Origin: Rhizonema sp. PD37
GTDB taxonomy: Bacteria; Cyanobacteriota; Cyanobacteriia; Cyanobacteriales; Nostocaceae
NCBI GenBank assembly: GCA_029379215.1
Contig: JAQYWO010000001.1
Coordinates: 1 to 64,000, forward strand
Direction of reading: 5' to 3'
DNA: 64,000 nt
This document shows positions 19,614 through 28,063 of the stretch, in pieces. The notes beneath the pieces are model-generated. The model was not told the DNA's origin, did not search any database, and was given only the letters and a program-made list of their open reading frames with translations. Within the stretch, counting starts at the first letter, position 1. Each line of letters starts with the position of its first letter. The translations under genes and the position numbers were made by a program.

Positions 19614-20075
19614 ATGACAAGCAACAAAACATTCCTTCCTCCTATTAAGACCCTTGAGCATGATTGGTACGTCATAGACGCCGCAGATCAACGCCTTGGG
19701 CGCTTAGCAAGCGAAATCGCCATGATTCTGCGAGGCAAAAACAAACCTGAATACACACCTCATCTCGATACAGGTGACTTCGTTATCGTCGTGAATGCGG
19801 AAAAAGTGACAGTCACAGGTAAAAAGCGCACTCAAAAAGTTTATCATCGTCACTCCGGTCGTCCTGGTGGTATGAAGACGGAAACATTCGCTAAGCTGCA
19901 AGCACGTCTACCAGAACGGATTTTGGAACATGCGATCAAGGGTATGCTGCCTAAAAATAGCTTGGGAAGGCAATTATTTACAAAGTTAAAAATATACAAG
20001 GGACCAACTCATCCTCATGCAGCACAACAGCCTAAAGAGTTAAAAATTCAGACAATTCCAGGAGAGCAAAATTAA
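19614..20075 (+). CDS. rplM: 50S ribosomal protein L13
   Basis: L13 is an early assembly protein of the 50S subunit. The 153-residue product has [38 protein letters not shown] and [14 protein letters not shown]. It shares one base with the rpsI start. The ATG is preceded by direct repeats of TAACTTCTAACAACGAACAA. Confidence 0.97.
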   Translation: MTSNKTFLPPIKTLEHDWYVIDAADQRLGRLASEIAMILRGKNKPEYTPHLDTGDFVIVVNAEKVTVTGKKRTQKVYHRHSGRPGGMKTETFAKLQARLPERILEHAIKGMLPKNSLGRQLFTKLKIYKGPTHPHAAQQPKELKIQTIPGEQN

Positions 20076-20491
20076 TGCAAGCAGTAGAGACGGATAGCGG
20101 ACGTGCTGTATACTGGGGTACTGGTCGTCGTAAGACCTCAGTCGCACGAGTACGTTTAGTTCCAGGTAGTGGACAGTTGATTGTCAATGGTAAACCAGGG
20201 GATCTTTATTTCCAGTTCAATGCGAACTACCTTGGAGTTATCAAAGCACCCTTAGAAACTCTGGGTTTAGAAAACGAATATGATATTTTGGTGAAAGCTG
20301 AAGGCGGGGGCTTGACAGGACAGGCTGATTCAGTTCGTTTGGGAGTCGCACGTGCCTTGTGTCAACTCGATCCAGAAAACCGACCACCATTGAAAATTGA
20401 GGGTTACCTCACTCGCGACCCACGGGCTAAAGAACGCAAAAAATATGGCTTGCACAAAGCCCGCAAAGCACCTCAGTACTCCAAGCGTTAA
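20075..20491 (+). CDS. rpsI: 30S ribosomal protein S9
   Basis: S9 contacts the P-site tRNA with its C-terminal tail. The 138-residue product contains [20 protein letters not shown] and ends [15 protein letters not shown], keeping the terminal Lys-Arg. It is coupled to rplM by a TAATG overlap. Confidence 0.97.
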   Translation: MQAVETDSGRAVYWGTGRRKTSVARVRLVPGSGQLIVNGKPGDLYFQFNANYLGVIKAPLETLGLENEYDILVKAEGGGLTGQADSVRLGVARALCQLDPENRPPLKIEGYLTRDPRAKERKKYGLHKARKAPQYSKR

Positions 20492-20719
20492 GAGAAGTTG
20501 TCAGGAGGAGGTCTGCTTTTCGCTTCCTTTGTTTACCTCCGCAGGGGTGCGAAGAGGAGACATTCCTCAGTATGTTTCCCATGCAATTGGTGAATGATTT
20601 GTTCATAAACTCCCTACCTTTTTTAGGTGGAACTAGGAAAAGAAATCACTCTTCTGTTCAAACCCCATTTAGATAAACTTAGAATTGTTCTCCTGACTTC
20701 TGACTCATGTTTCTCAAGT

Positions 20720-20725
20720 TATAAT
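20720..20725 (+). promoter_or_regulatory. Possible -10 element for rpmE-prfA
   Basis: A perfect TATAAT lies 25 bases before the rpmE start, with only a weak -35 (TTCTGA at 20698-20703, 16-base spacer). The 258-base gap after rpsI has no gene, which makes a separate promoter here reasonable. Confidence 0.35.
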
Positions 20726-20749
20726 TAGTATAGATCCACAAAAAGAACA

Positions 20750-20989
20750 ATGGCTAAATCTGACATTCATCCCCAGTGGTATCCAGAAGCGAAGGTTTAC
20801 TGTAACGGTCAATTAGTGATGACCGTAGGCTCTACTAAACCAGAGTTGCACGTAGATGTCTGGTCTGGGAACCATCCATTTTATACTGGTACTCAAAAGA
20901 TTGTTGACAGCGAAGGTCGCGTTGAGCGTTTCCTCCGCAAGTACGGCATGAAGGAAGGTCAACCCTCCAGCACCAAAAAGAAAAAGTAG
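20750..20989 (+). CDS. rpmE: 50S ribosomal protein L31
   Basis: L31 bridges the two subunits at the central protuberance. The 79-residue protein has [20 protein letters not shown] and [20 protein letters not shown], with a Lys-rich tail. It retains a single Cys and lacks the CxxC zinc site of the C+ form, so it is the zinc-free type usual in cyanobacteria. Confidence 0.96.
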   Translation: MAKSDIHPQWYPEAKVYCNGQLVMTVGSTKPELHVDVWSGNHPFYTGTQKIVDSEGRVERFLRKYGMKEGQPSSTKKKK

Positions 20990-21095
20990 CGGGTTGGCTG
21001 TAGCTGTTAACGACGACCCTGCGACTGGCTGGGTCGATTGTTGTATTTAATGCTGGAGCCTACTTGCTATTTTTTATGGAGCGATCGCACCGATC

Positions 21096-22196
21096 ATGGC
21101 TGAAACATATTTGTTGGAGAAACTAAAATCCGTTGAACAAACTTTTAATGAATTGACTCGTCGCCTTGCCGATCCCGATACTGCTAAAAACCCAGATGAG
21201 TATCAAAAAGTGGCGAAGGCTCGTTCTTCATTGGAAGAGGTTGTAGATACTTATGAAAACTGGAAATCTTCTCAAGAAGAATTAATCGGCGCTCGTCAGG
21301 TTTTAAAAGAAGCTCAGAGCGATCCAGAATTGCACGAAATGGCAGCTTTGGAAGTGAACGAGCTTGATCAGAAAATAGAATATTTAGAAACCCGTCTCAA
21401 AGTACTGTTGCTACCCCGCGATCCTAACGATGATAAAAACATCATGCTAGAAATTCGTGCGGGTACTGGCGGTGATGAAGCAAGTATCTGGGCTGGTGAT
21501 TTAGTACGAATGTACTCTAGATATGCCGACACCCAAGGATGGAAAGTAAAGCTAGTCAGCGAGTCCTTAGCTGAAATGGGTGGCTTCAAAGAGGCTATTT
21601 TAGAAATTCAAGGTGAAAGCGTCTACAGCAAGTTAAAATTTGAAGCTGGAGTGCATCGCGTTCAGCGTGTACCAGTGACAGAGGCAGGAGGACGAGTTCA
21701 TACATCCACAGCAACTGTGGCGATTATGCCAGAAGTTGATGATGTAGAAATCCACATCGATCCTAAGGATATTGAAATGTCTACGGCTCGTTCCGGTGGT
21801 GCTGGTGGGCAAAATGTCAACAAAGTGGAAACGGCAGCTGACTTGTTTCACAAACCGACTGGAATTAGGATTTTTTGTACTGAAGAGCGCAGCCAGTTGC
21901 AAAATAAAGAACGGGCAATGCAGATCCTGCGAGCAAAGTTGTATGAGATGAAGTTACGCGAACAACAAGAAGCTGTCACTTCCATGCGGCGATCGCAAGT
22001 CGGTACCGGATCGCGTTCGGAAAAAATTAGGACTTTTAACTATAAGGATAGCCGCGTTACCGACCACCGTCTCGGTGAAAACTTTTCGCTCAACCCAGTT
22101 TTAGAGGGCGACTTAGAGTCAATTATTCAGACTTGCATCTCTCAAGATCAGCAAGAGCGCCTAGCGGAACTCGCGGGTGGTGTTAGCAGTTCATAA
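21096..22196 (+). CDS. prfA: Peptide chain release factor 1
   Basis: RF1 recognises UAA and UAG and triggers peptide release. The 366-residue product has the codon-recognition region [20 protein letters not shown] with the PxT tripeptide PVT. It also has the catalytic GGQ in [17 protein letters not shown] (about 232-248). It closes the translation block and is followed by a bidirectional terminator at 22246-22291. Confidence 0.97.
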   Translation: MAETYLLEKLKSVEQTFNELTRRLADPDTAKNPDEYQKVAKARSSLEEVVDTYENWKSSQEELIGARQVLKEAQSDPELHEMAALEVNELDQKIEYLETRLKVLLLPRDPNDDKNIMLEIRAGTGGDEASIWAGDLVRMYSRYADTQGWKVKLVSESLAEMGGFKEAILEIQGESVYSKLKFEAGVHRVQRVPVTEAGGRVHTSTATVAIMPEVDDVEIHIDPKDIEMSTARSGGAGGQNVNKVETAADLFHKPTGIRIFCTEERSQLQNKERAMQILRAKLYEMKLREQQEAVTSMRRSQVGTGSRSEKIRTFNYKDSRVTDHRLGENFSLNPVLEGDLESIIQTCISQDQQERLAELAGGVSSS

Positions 22197-22238
22197 AAGC
22201 TTGGGTTCGTAAGACTATTTGATTAACTATTGAATCTT

Positions 22239-22688
22239 TCAAAGAAAAACCGTTTGTCGTGCTGTTGCTTTTAACTCCGACAAGCGGTTTTCTATCGAGC
22301 TAGCTAGAGCATCCTCCATCTCTCTTGGGTAAGAGTAATAATCAAATTCATACTGGAGGATGCTGTTTAGTTGAACCAATTCTTTCAAGCTTGGGCAAAG
22401 ATTTACTAACTTTTCCACTTCTTTTTGCCAGCGAGTAAAAATTCGGTAGCTAAAAAAACTGCTACATATGTTGCCTTTTGCATCCCAGTATGATAAACAT
22501 ACTTGATGCCTCAAGCAGCGAATTTTCTTGATTTCCTTAACTTGATAGCCTTGTGCTTGCAATGCTTCTTTGGCTTCCCTAGCAGAAATATTCCATTGTT
22601 GTGGGTTGATTTTATCAGCAGATATTAAGCTTTGACCTTTACGACGATATTGACGAGTCTTGCGTGTCTTACGAACCATTGCTATCAT
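22239..22688 (-). CDS. Unknown basic protein divergent from an XRE regulator
   Basis: I do not recognise this 149-residue product. The N-terminus is very basic (MVRKTRKTRQYRRKGQ), then ISAREAKEALQAQGYQVKEI looks like a small alpha/beta or SPOR-like unit. The rest is helical with several Cys (IRCLRHQVCLSYWDAKG). The start could be GTG 22694, ATG 22688 or ATG 22679; none has a clear Shine-Dalgarno. It faces an XRE gene across 169 bases that hold an inverted repeat, so that regulator may control it. The 3' end overlaps the terminator of prfA. Confidence 0.55.
   Translation of the reverse strand: MIAMVRKTRKTRQYRRKGQSLISADKINPQQWNISAREAKEALQAQGYQVKEIKKIRCLRHQVCLSYWDAKGNICSSFFSYRIFTRWQKEVEKLVNLCPSLKELVQLNSILQYEFDYYSYPREMEDALASSIENRLSELKATARQTVFL
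22246..22291. terminator. Bidirectional terminator between prfA and the convergent gene
   Basis: AAAACCGTTTGTCG (22246-22259) pairs with CGACAAGCGGTTTT (22278-22291) with one G-U-type mismatch. T-rich tails lie on both sides. It overlaps roughly the last 15 codons of the minus-strand gene. Confidence 0.65.
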
Positions 22689-22714
22689 TGGCACAGATAC
22701 TATAAAGATTAATG

Positions 22715-22741
22715 CTGCAGCTTTAAAAATTAAAACTGCAG
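22715..22741. promoter_or_regulatory. Inverted repeat, possible XRE operator
   Basis: CTGCAGCTTT (22715-22724) and AAAACTGCAG (22732-22741) form 10-bp arms with one mismatch and a 7-base spacer. They lie between two divergent genes, one of which encodes an HTH protein. Confidence 0.4.
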
Positions 22742-22857
22742 TTTTCTAAATACAACTAGAGATAGTCTACTAGCAACAAGTAAGCCTGTCAACATAAAAA
22801 TAAACTTGTAAGATTGGAATTAAGCTTTTAAATTACAGTTGAGTAGCCACACAAGCA

Positions 22858-23220
22858 GTGAAAATTGAAAGCAGGGAAAAACTGATTGAGATAATTAAAC
22901 TGGCTCGTGGTTCGATGAGTCAGAGAGCTTTTGGCAAACTTCTGGGAGTTTCTGCGACTGCTGTTCAGATGTGGGAAAAAGGCGTGAAGGTGCCAGATAC
23001 AGAAAATTTAGCTCAGATTGCAGCTAGATCAGGTTACACTCTTGAAGAGTTACTTTGCTGTTTGGAAGGGAAGCCAGTATCAGAATCCTCAGATTTAAGT
23101 CTAATTCTTCGACAAATAAAGCATATGCCTCTTAGTCAAGTAGCTCAGATAGTTCAAGCAGCAGTTGATAGATTGGCTGCTGCTGCTGAAGCGTTAGGGG
23201 ATGAGGCAAAAGCGAGTTGA
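22858..23220 (+). CDS. XRE-family helix-turn-helix regulator
   Basis: The 120-residue product has an HTH_3 domain at about 6-65: LIEIIKLARGSMSQRAFGKL, then GVSATAVQMWEKGVKVPDTE as turn and recognition helix. The C-terminal part is helical and Ala-rich (VAQIVQAAVDRLAAAAEALG), probably for dimerisation. The start is GTG 22858. It may bind the inverted repeat at 22715-22741 upstream and control itself and the divergent gene. It could be a stand-alone regulator or a phage-type repressor. Confidence 0.8.
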   Translation: MKIESREKLIEIIKLARGSMSQRAFGKLLGVSATAVQMWEKGVKVPDTENLAQIAARSGYTLEELLCCLEGKPVSESSDLSLILRQIKHMPLSQVAQIVQAAVDRLAAAAEALGDEAKAS

Positions 23221-23548
23221 AGCGTGAGAAACAAACCATAAAGGACGCTGCATAGCGCAAAGAAAGAGAGAATTTGAGGCGATCGCCACCTGGAGTTGTC
23301 CGGATAATTCACTTAAGCTCTTATGTGATCTGGCTCAGATATTAGATACTAACAGCGATGCCTGCAGCGAGCTACGCTAACGCCAAGATAAAGCTAAATA
23401 GTACTTACCTTTTAGCTGAGTCATAAAATATCGGAACAAATCGGAAGATTTTCCCCTAAATCCGAAGATTCTAAAAACGCTTGCTTTTCCCTTTGAAAGT
23501 AATATTCTTGCTCGTTTGGGATGAATAGGATTTTCTTAAAAAATATCT
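23221..23548. other. Non-coding stretch with repeat fragments
   Basis: No gene is seen in these 328 bases. TGTCCGGATAATTCACTTA at 23298-23315 resembles the end sequence of the palindromic element at 39395-39503, so a solo end may remain here. GCGATGCCTGCAGCGAGCTA, continuing to AACGCC near 23375, is a dispersed Nostocales repeat. Confidence 0.45.
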
Positions 23549-23788
23549 ATGAAGACTTACAAAAAATACATCACTATTAAAGACCCTAATCATGTTATTT
23601 GGTCTGATTTACCCTTTCAAGCAGGACAAAGAGTAGAGGTAATTATTGTAGCAGAGAATAATGAAAGAGCAGTTTTAGCAGAAAAATTACGGCGGCTATT
23701 GAAAGAGACACAAATATTACATGCAGATAATCCATTGACAGAGGAAGAGATAGTAGCAGAAATTGAGGCTTATCGCCGGGGAGAATGA
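23549..23788 (+). CDS. Antitoxin-like protein paired with a PIN toxin remnant
   Basis: The 79-residue product starts MKTYKKYITIKDPNHVIWSD and has LPFQAGQRVEVIIV, which looks like an AbrB/SpoVT-type swapped-hairpin DNA-binding part. A charged helical tail follows (ERAVLAEKLRRLLKETQI.. EEEIVAEIEAYRRGE) of the kind that wraps a toxin. Its stop overlaps the start of a PIN-domain reading frame by 4 bases (ATGA), the usual type II toxin-antitoxin arrangement. The toxin is broken, so the antitoxin is probably an orphan. Confidence 0.65.
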   Translation: MKTYKKYITIKDPNHVIWSDLPFQAGQRVEVIIVAENNERAVLAEKLRRLLKETQILHADNPLTEEEIVAEIEAYRRGE

Positions 23789-23901
23789 GAATAGTTATTG
23801 ATACCAATATTTTAGTTTCTGCTGTGGTAACTGGGAGAAATCCAGAAGTTATTATTTTGTTTATTGTAGAGAACCCAGATTATGCGTGGGTGGTGTCTTG
23901 A
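23785..23901 (+). pseudogene. Truncated PIN-domain toxin
   Basis: The frame encodes 38 residues beginning MRIVIDTNILVSAVVTGRNP, the first strand and helix of a PIN ribonuclease with the first catalytic Asp (Asp6). It stops at TGA 23899-23901. Intact PIN toxins of this type are about 130-150 residues and carry three or four more acidic residues, none of which can be found downstream. The homology ends near the point where a minus-strand fragment at 23880-23954 ends, suggesting a recombination or deletion junction. Confidence 0.65.
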
Positions 23902-23954
23902 GGGTTACGCCGAATATAATCACGCAGTTCTGCCCTTGTCATATTTTCACTCAT
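23880..23954 (-). pseudogene. Short fragment resembling a DUF6887-type small protein
   Basis: On the minus strand a 24-codon frame reads MSENMTRAELRDYIRRNPQD.... The MTRAELRDYI core is typical of the short cyanobacterial proteins that pair with DUF6888. Family members normally continue to about 60-70 residues; here the frame ends in sequence shared with the PIN fragment. I regard it as the remains of a gene truncated by the same event. Confidence 0.4.
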
Positions 23955-24237
23955 TCGATGTTTTCATGCTTTAATCTTCCATCTACCTAAATCTGTATTT
24001 CTATTTTGTCAATCGCCGCTTCATTCAAGCAAATTTCTTTACAGACTTCAATTAAACTAAGTAATTGATCAAGATAACTTTCTTCTCTAAAAATTTTACT
24101 CATAAGCTTTAAGCAATTTGAATTTGTGCGATGCTTTACATTTTTTCCAAAACAGCTAATCGTTACATCCATTTGCATATAGATTCGCTATCGCCCTACC
24201 TTTCCATCAAGCGATCGCCTCTGTAATCCTTCTGCTT
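23955..24237. other. Non-coding or decayed stretch before xisI
   Basis: A 63-codon frame exists on the minus strand (23987-24178), but its N-terminal part has no visible ribosome binding site and no family I recognise. I leave it out as a gene. HIP1 sites occur near 24190 and 24213. Confidence 0.4.
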
Positions 24238-24585
24238 TTAGCCCACAGCATAGTCACTCATTTCACGCATGAAAGGAGGATGAAAACCTAGCACAATATC
24301 TTGTTTTGGCACACCCAAATCGACCAAATTTGCTGCAATATCATGCTCCGTTGAATTATAAAAAATCCAGATTTTCTCATTGCGAATATCAAGATGCATG
24401 ACACAATGATGCACCCAGCGCTGATGCTGCCAACCTAGATGCACAATTTGATAGTGATTTCGCTGTGTGTCAAAAATAGTCTCAACCTCAAACTCACCAT
24501 AAGCTGGCTTAACTTCTGCGTAACCCATCAACAATTGTTGCACAATTTGCTGATAGTTGATTAATTTATCAGTCAGTTCTTCCAT
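24238..24585 (-). CDS. xisI: XisI family protein
   Basis: XisI was named as a factor required for excision of the fdxN element in Anabaena. The 115-residue product matches the family: LTDKLINYQQIVQQLLMGYA at the N-terminus, then YQIVHLGWQHQRWVHHCVMH and the end DIVLGFHPPFMREMSDYAVG. Its start overlaps the xisH end by 13 bases. No xisF-type recombinase and no nif genes are in the window. Many cyanobacteria carry numerous xisH/xisI pairs away from any excision element, so the role here is open. Confidence 0.88.
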   Translation of the reverse strand: MEELTDKLINYQQIVQQLLMGYAEVKPAYGEFEVETIFDTQRNHYQIVHLGWQHQRWVHHCVMHLDIRNEKIWIFYNSTEHDIAANLVDLGVPKQDIVLGFHPPFMREMSDYAVG

Positions 24586-24998
24586 TGTGAAATTTCTTCC
24601 AATTCAATGTCGTAAACAATCATTTTTACGGAATTTTCTTGCAGCATTGATGCTGGAAAATCAAGTTGAAAGAAACTGTTATAGATTAAATTGGGTACGG
24701 CTAGATAGAGAATGCGATCAGGTTCTTCACGACGCAATGCAGCCCGATAGTTAATAAACGGCCCCAGTGCTGTATGAAACTCTGAAATTGCCGATGAACG
24801 AGCCAAAAAACTTTTGACTTCCACTGCAATTTTCTCATCTCCTCGCTCCGCTGCCAGTAATCGTTCTGCCCCCAAGTCAATTTCCATATCTACACCACCT
24901 ACTTTAATCTGAAGTGGATCATGAGTAACATTCCACCCATCCTTAGCAAGAGCCGTCTTAACAACTTGGTGAAAACGATCCTTAGCCACAACAGACAA
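24573..24998 (-). CDS. xisH: XisH family protein (PD-(D/E)xK-like fold)
   Basis: XisH is the partner of XisI. The 141-residue product has KDRFHQVVKTALAKDGWNVT, then VDMEIDLGAERLLAAERGDE and KIAVEVKSF. The spacing D-x(n)-E-x-K (EVK) is that of a PD-(D/E)xK nuclease-like fold, which is known for this family. The pair may act as a nuclease or toxin-antitoxin-like module; that is inference. A short frame upstream (about 25005-25090) may be a decayed gene end. Confidence 0.88.
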   Translation of the reverse strand: MSVVAKDRFHQVVKTALAKDGWNVTHDPLQIKVGGVDMEIDLGAERLLAAERGDEKIAVEVKSFLARSSAISEFHTALGPFINYRAALRREEPDRILYLAVPNLIYNSFFQLDFPASMLQENSVKMIVYDIELEEISQWKN

Positions 24999-25151
24999 TC
25001 CGATCTAGAGGTGCAATTCAAACCTATCACACCAAGCTTCATAGCCATATCGCGTAGGGACTTTTTGTACCTTGTTAAAGTCAGTCGGTGACACAAGAAA
25101 GCCAAGTTTGAAGAGCAAGGAGGTAGGTAATCTTACACCGGAAAGGGAGTC

Positions 25152-25186
25152 AGATCCCTAACTTCTCCAAGAAGTCGGGGATCGGA
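25152..25186. repeat. Dispersed hairpin repeat (AGATCC..CTTCT..AGAAG..GGGGATC)
   Basis: GATCCCTAACTTCTCCAAGA followed by AGTCGGGGATC folds into a hairpin. Similar units lie at 33077-33112 and 33238-33268, with a degraded one near 32937-32967. This is a common Nostocales palindrome and here lies just downstream of the CHAT gene. Confidence 0.6.
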
Positions 25187-25192
25187 ATTGAG

Positions 25193-25996
25193 TTACTTTG
25201 TTAATAAAACTGGTATTTGCCCCTGTACAAGGTTTTCCATTTGAATAGCTGCCATAGCTTCATCGAAGGCTCTTGGAAAAATATCTTGATTATCTAAGTT
25301 TTTATACCCCAGTCCATCGTAAAATCCCTGGGCAAATACAATTGCAGCTTGGTCTTGAATTGGCTGGTTCATTCCTATTGTATATTTAATGTGTTGGCTG
25401 ATTGCCTGTGCTGATTTTTCTGAATAACAGGCATTTAGCAGCACACAATTTACGTATTCAGCGTGTAACTTAAATAATGTAGCTAATGCGAACGGTGGTA
25501 CAGGTTTGTGGTTTCCGGCATCGTCTTCTAAGACTAAGCTGCCATTTTCCATGCCATGTCCGCAAAAATGGACGATTTGGGGGCGTACTTCTGCGATCGC
25601 TCTACGAATATCTTGAGGACGTACAGCAGTTCTTTCGTGAATTTCAAACTTATCCCGTCTTGTCGCTCGTTCAATAGCAGCCCTAATTTCCCGCATCTCT
25701 TGATCTAAACGCAAATTGTGAGGTTGCGGAATTGCTGCCAAAATCAAGATTTTTTGCTGTATAATTTTAGAAGGATTGGTTAATGCTGCTTCAATTTCAT
25801 TTAACCTATCATCAAATTTCTTTAACTCATTCTCCTCTTCTTGAATCTGCTGTTCGTATTGAAATTTACGAGATGGATCGGTTTCAATAGTCAAAGCTTT
25901 TCGTATCCTCGCTACTTTCTCACTGAGAAGTTTATACAATTGTTCCTGCGCGTCTCTTTCTTGTTCCCATCGACGTCGTTGCGCTTCTGTTATCAT
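25193..25996 (-). CDS. CHAT-domain protease with N-terminal coiled-coil adaptor
   Basis: CHAT domains are caspase/separase-fold cysteine peptidases used as effectors in bacterial conflict and cell-death systems. The 267-residue product has a coiled-coil-forming region at about 20-75 (SRKFQYEQQIQEEENELKKF) and a CHAT domain at about 80-265. The catalytic dyad is visible as His147 in VHFCGHG and Cys190 in LLNACYS. The N-terminal part resembles the start of the protein encoded divergently at 26163, which suggests that the two meet through like-with-like contact. It probably cleaves a cellular protein when triggered by the MoxR/vWA module; target and trigger are not shown by the sequence. Confidence 0.88.
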   Translation of the reverse strand: MITEAQRRRWEQERDAQEQLYKLLSEKVARIRKALTIETDPSRKFQYEQQIQEEENELKKFDDRLNEIEAALTNPSKIIQQKILILAAIPQPHNLRLDQEMREIRAAIERATRRDKFEIHERTAVRPQDIRRAIAEVRPQIVHFCGHGMENGSLVLEDDAGNHKPVPPFALATLFKLHAEYVNCVLLNACYSEKSAQAISQHIKYTIGMNQPIQDQAAIVFAQGFYDGLGYKNLDNQDIFPRAFDEAMAAIQMENLVQGQIPVLLTK

Positions 25997-26149
25997 ATTA
26001 AATACTTATAAGCGTGTTCGTAGTGAGCGCTCAAGCGCTCAAGCCACTAAATTAATTTAAATCTGTAACCATGTACTTTAACAATGTAGTTAAAGAAAAC
26101 TCAATAGGTACTGGAATTGCTCACTATTAAAAACTAAATAGAGTGTAGG

Positions 26150-26155
26150 TATAAT
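26150..26155 (+). promoter_or_regulatory. Possible -10 element of the conflict operon
   Basis: TATAAT ends 7 bases before the ATG at 26163, with a weak TTAAAA at 26127-26132 as -35. If used, the transcript would be nearly leaderless or would start translation at an internal Met. TGAGCGCTCAAGCGCTCA (about 26021-26038) between the divergent genes is a possible operator. Confidence 0.3.
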
Positions 26156-26162
26156 AATAAAC

Positions 26163-27140
26163 ATGAATATGCCTGAGGCTCTGCAAGAACTGTTAGATCA
26201 AATAGATGAAAAGATACTGTTCCTACGCAGAAAAAAGATTACAGAGGCAAGCCATTCAATTATCTTCCAACTAGACAAGGAGATTGAAGAACTCGAAAGT
26301 GAACGTAGTAAAATCACGCAGCAGGTCGCAACTTTAGACACAGCGGCGTGTAGTGAAGAACTATACCGCGCTTTATTGAAATTAGGCTACCGAGAACAAG
26401 TACTTTCATTTAAAAAGTTTATCAAAGCCCAGTCAATAGGAACTTTCCTAATTCATGGTTTGCCAGATCATGGACAACGTTGGTTACTGAATCGTTTAGT
26501 CACACAATATGTTCGTTATAGCACAATGGGCAAGGTGGTGCGAGTTGAACTTGCTCGGATTGGGCGCAGAAGAGATATTAACGCTTTGTGGCGCGAACTA
26601 GGTGGTAGGGTAGGTTTAGGCAAACAAAGCTCTCCTTCTGAGATTGCTGAACGAGTTTATCAATGGTGGCAAACTCAGAATGTATTTCTGGTTTTCCATG
26701 ACGTAGATTGTATGCCTAAAGGGTATTTACAAGAGTTAATCGGCGATTTTTGGTTACCATTAGCAACTCAAGCACGAGAGACGGTTGAGCAAACACACAA
26801 ATTTCAGCTACTGATGTTTTTGGTGGATTATGAAGGCTGTGTGGGTACTCAAGAGACTTTGTTTGTTGAACAACAGGAACCATCTTGGGAACCGAAAGTT
26901 CCGCTCAAACTACCATCGATTAGTGCATTTTGCGATCGCGTTTTGAGTGAGTGGATTGATACTGTGGAGATGGAGTTCGACAAACTACCTTTGATTGAAG
27001 TCATTAATCAAATGGAAAATCTTGCACATGTAATTTTAGAAAATAGCGATCGCGGGATTCCTGAATTAGCGATGTTAGAAATTTGTCGCTTGTGCGAGTG
27101 CAACTGGTATGAAGAGAAGGAACGATGGCTAAAACTATAG
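26163..27140 (+). CDS. Inactive STAND-like (iSTAND) adaptor protein
   Basis: The 325-residue product starts with a helical, coiled-coil-type adaptor (about 8-55, ..IIFQLDKEIEELESERSKIT) like that of the CHAT protein. A P-loop NTPase-like domain follows, in which the Walker A region reads GLPDHGQRW (99-107): the invariant Lys and Ser/Thr are Gln and Arg. VFLVFHDVD (about 173-181) is a Walker B-like strand. This pattern fits the nucleotide-dead STAND relatives reported in MoxR/vWA conflict systems. It would act as a scaffold between the switch and the effector. It overlaps the MoxR gene by 16 bases. Confidence 0.7.
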   Translation: MNMPEALQELLDQIDEKILFLRRKKITEASHSIIFQLDKEIEELESERSKITQQVATLDTAACSEELYRALLKLGYREQVLSFKKFIKAQSIGTFLIHGLPDHGQRWLLNRLVTQYVRYSTMGKVVRVELARIGRRRDINALWRELGGRVGLGKQSSPSEIAERVYQWWQTQNVFLVFHDVDCMPKGYLQELIGDFWLPLATQARETVEQTHKFQLLMFLVDYEGCVGTQETLFVEQQEPSWEPKVPLKLPSISAFCDRVLSEWIDTVEMEFDKLPLIEVINQMENLAHVILENSDRGIPELAMLEICRLCECNWYEEKERWLKL

Positions 27141-28063
27141 GTACGAACCAACTTGAGTATACTGGCAAAGTGCAACCCCAAGCCGGAGAACGAGATGCAA
27201 GTGGACAGTTGTTGTACCCCTACTTGCCAAATGAAGAATTGATTGAGGCTGTTAACTTAGCAATTTACCTCGAACGACCACTGCTACTCAAGGGGGAGCC
27301 GGGATGTGGTAAGACAAGGTTGGCTCGTGCTGTAGCTTACGAACTTAATCTCCCATTTGAAGCTTGGTATATCAAATCTACCAGTCGGGCAAAAGATGGG
27401 TTGTATAACTATGACGCGGTTAGTCGCTTACGAGATGCTCAATTAGCTGCGACAAATCGTATAATTAAAGATGAGGATATACCACGTATTAGTGATCCTA
27501 CTACCTACGTACAGTGGGGACCATTAGGAAGAGCTTTTGGGAGTGATCGCCGCACCGTAGTCTTGATTGATGAAATTGATAAGGCTGACATTGATTTTCC
27601 CAATGACTTGCTGTTGGAACTTGATGAGCAACGGTTTATTGTAGAGGAAACTGCACAGGAAGTTCACAGCAAAGTAGTGCCGATAGTCTTTATCACTAGC
27701 AACGACGAGAAAGATTTACCAGATGCTTTCTTGCGGCGGTGTTTATTTCACTACGTGGAATTTCCCAGTGTCGAAAGGTTGGTAGAAATTGTTAATGCTC
27801 AGTTTCCTGCTTCACCCCAAGCTTTGGTAGATAAATCTGTAGCTCGCTTCTTAACGCTACGGGAGAAAATGGCTAAAGACAAAGGTGAAGCTGGTAAGAA
27901 AGTAAGCACCAGCGAGTTAATTGACTGGTTTCGCGTTTTGCGCCGCTATCCAGAGGATGAAGTTCTGACAAAACTAGATGGTAAGTTACCCTATGCTGGA
28001 GTGTTGCTGAAAACTTGGGACGATCATATTCGTTACTTGAGGCAAAATCGTGGAAGAGAATGA
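27125..28063 (+). CDS. MoxR-type AAA+ ATPase
   Basis: The 312-residue product is a MoxR-family AAA+ ATPase, usually the partner of vWA proteins in chaperone or switch modules. It shows Walker A GEPGCGKT (57-64), Walker B VVLIDEIDKA (145-154), sensor 1 TSN (191-193) and the arginine-finger region AFLRRC (201-206). All key residues are present, unlike in the neighbouring iSTAND protein. It overlaps the gene before it by 16 bases and the vWA gene by 14 bases, so the operon is translated as a coupled unit. Confidence 0.92.
   Translation: MAKTIGTNQLEYTGKVQPQAGERDASGQLLYPYLPNEELIEAVNLAIYLERPLLLKGEPGCGKTRLARAVAYELNLPFEAWYIKSTSRAKDGLYNYDAVSRLRDAQLAATNRIIKDEDIPRISDPTTYVQWGPLGRAFGSDRRTVVLIDEIDKADIDFPNDLLLELDEQRFIVEETAQEVHSKVVPIVFITSNDEKDLPDAFLRRCLFHYVEFPSVERLVEIVNAQFPASPQALVDKSVARFLTLREKMAKDKGEAGKKVSTSELIDWFRVLRRYPEDEVLTKLDGKLPYAGVLLKTWDDHIRYLRQNRGRE

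Noticed and set aside
23987..24178. 63-codon minus-strand frame
   Set aside because: No ribosome binding site, no known family and mixed composition; it lies in a decayed stretch.
25005..25090. Minus-strand frame reading FNKVQKVPTRYGYEAWCDRF
   Set aside because: It looks like the C-terminal end of a lost gene, but upstream sequence is out of frame and I cannot name the family, so it is not called.
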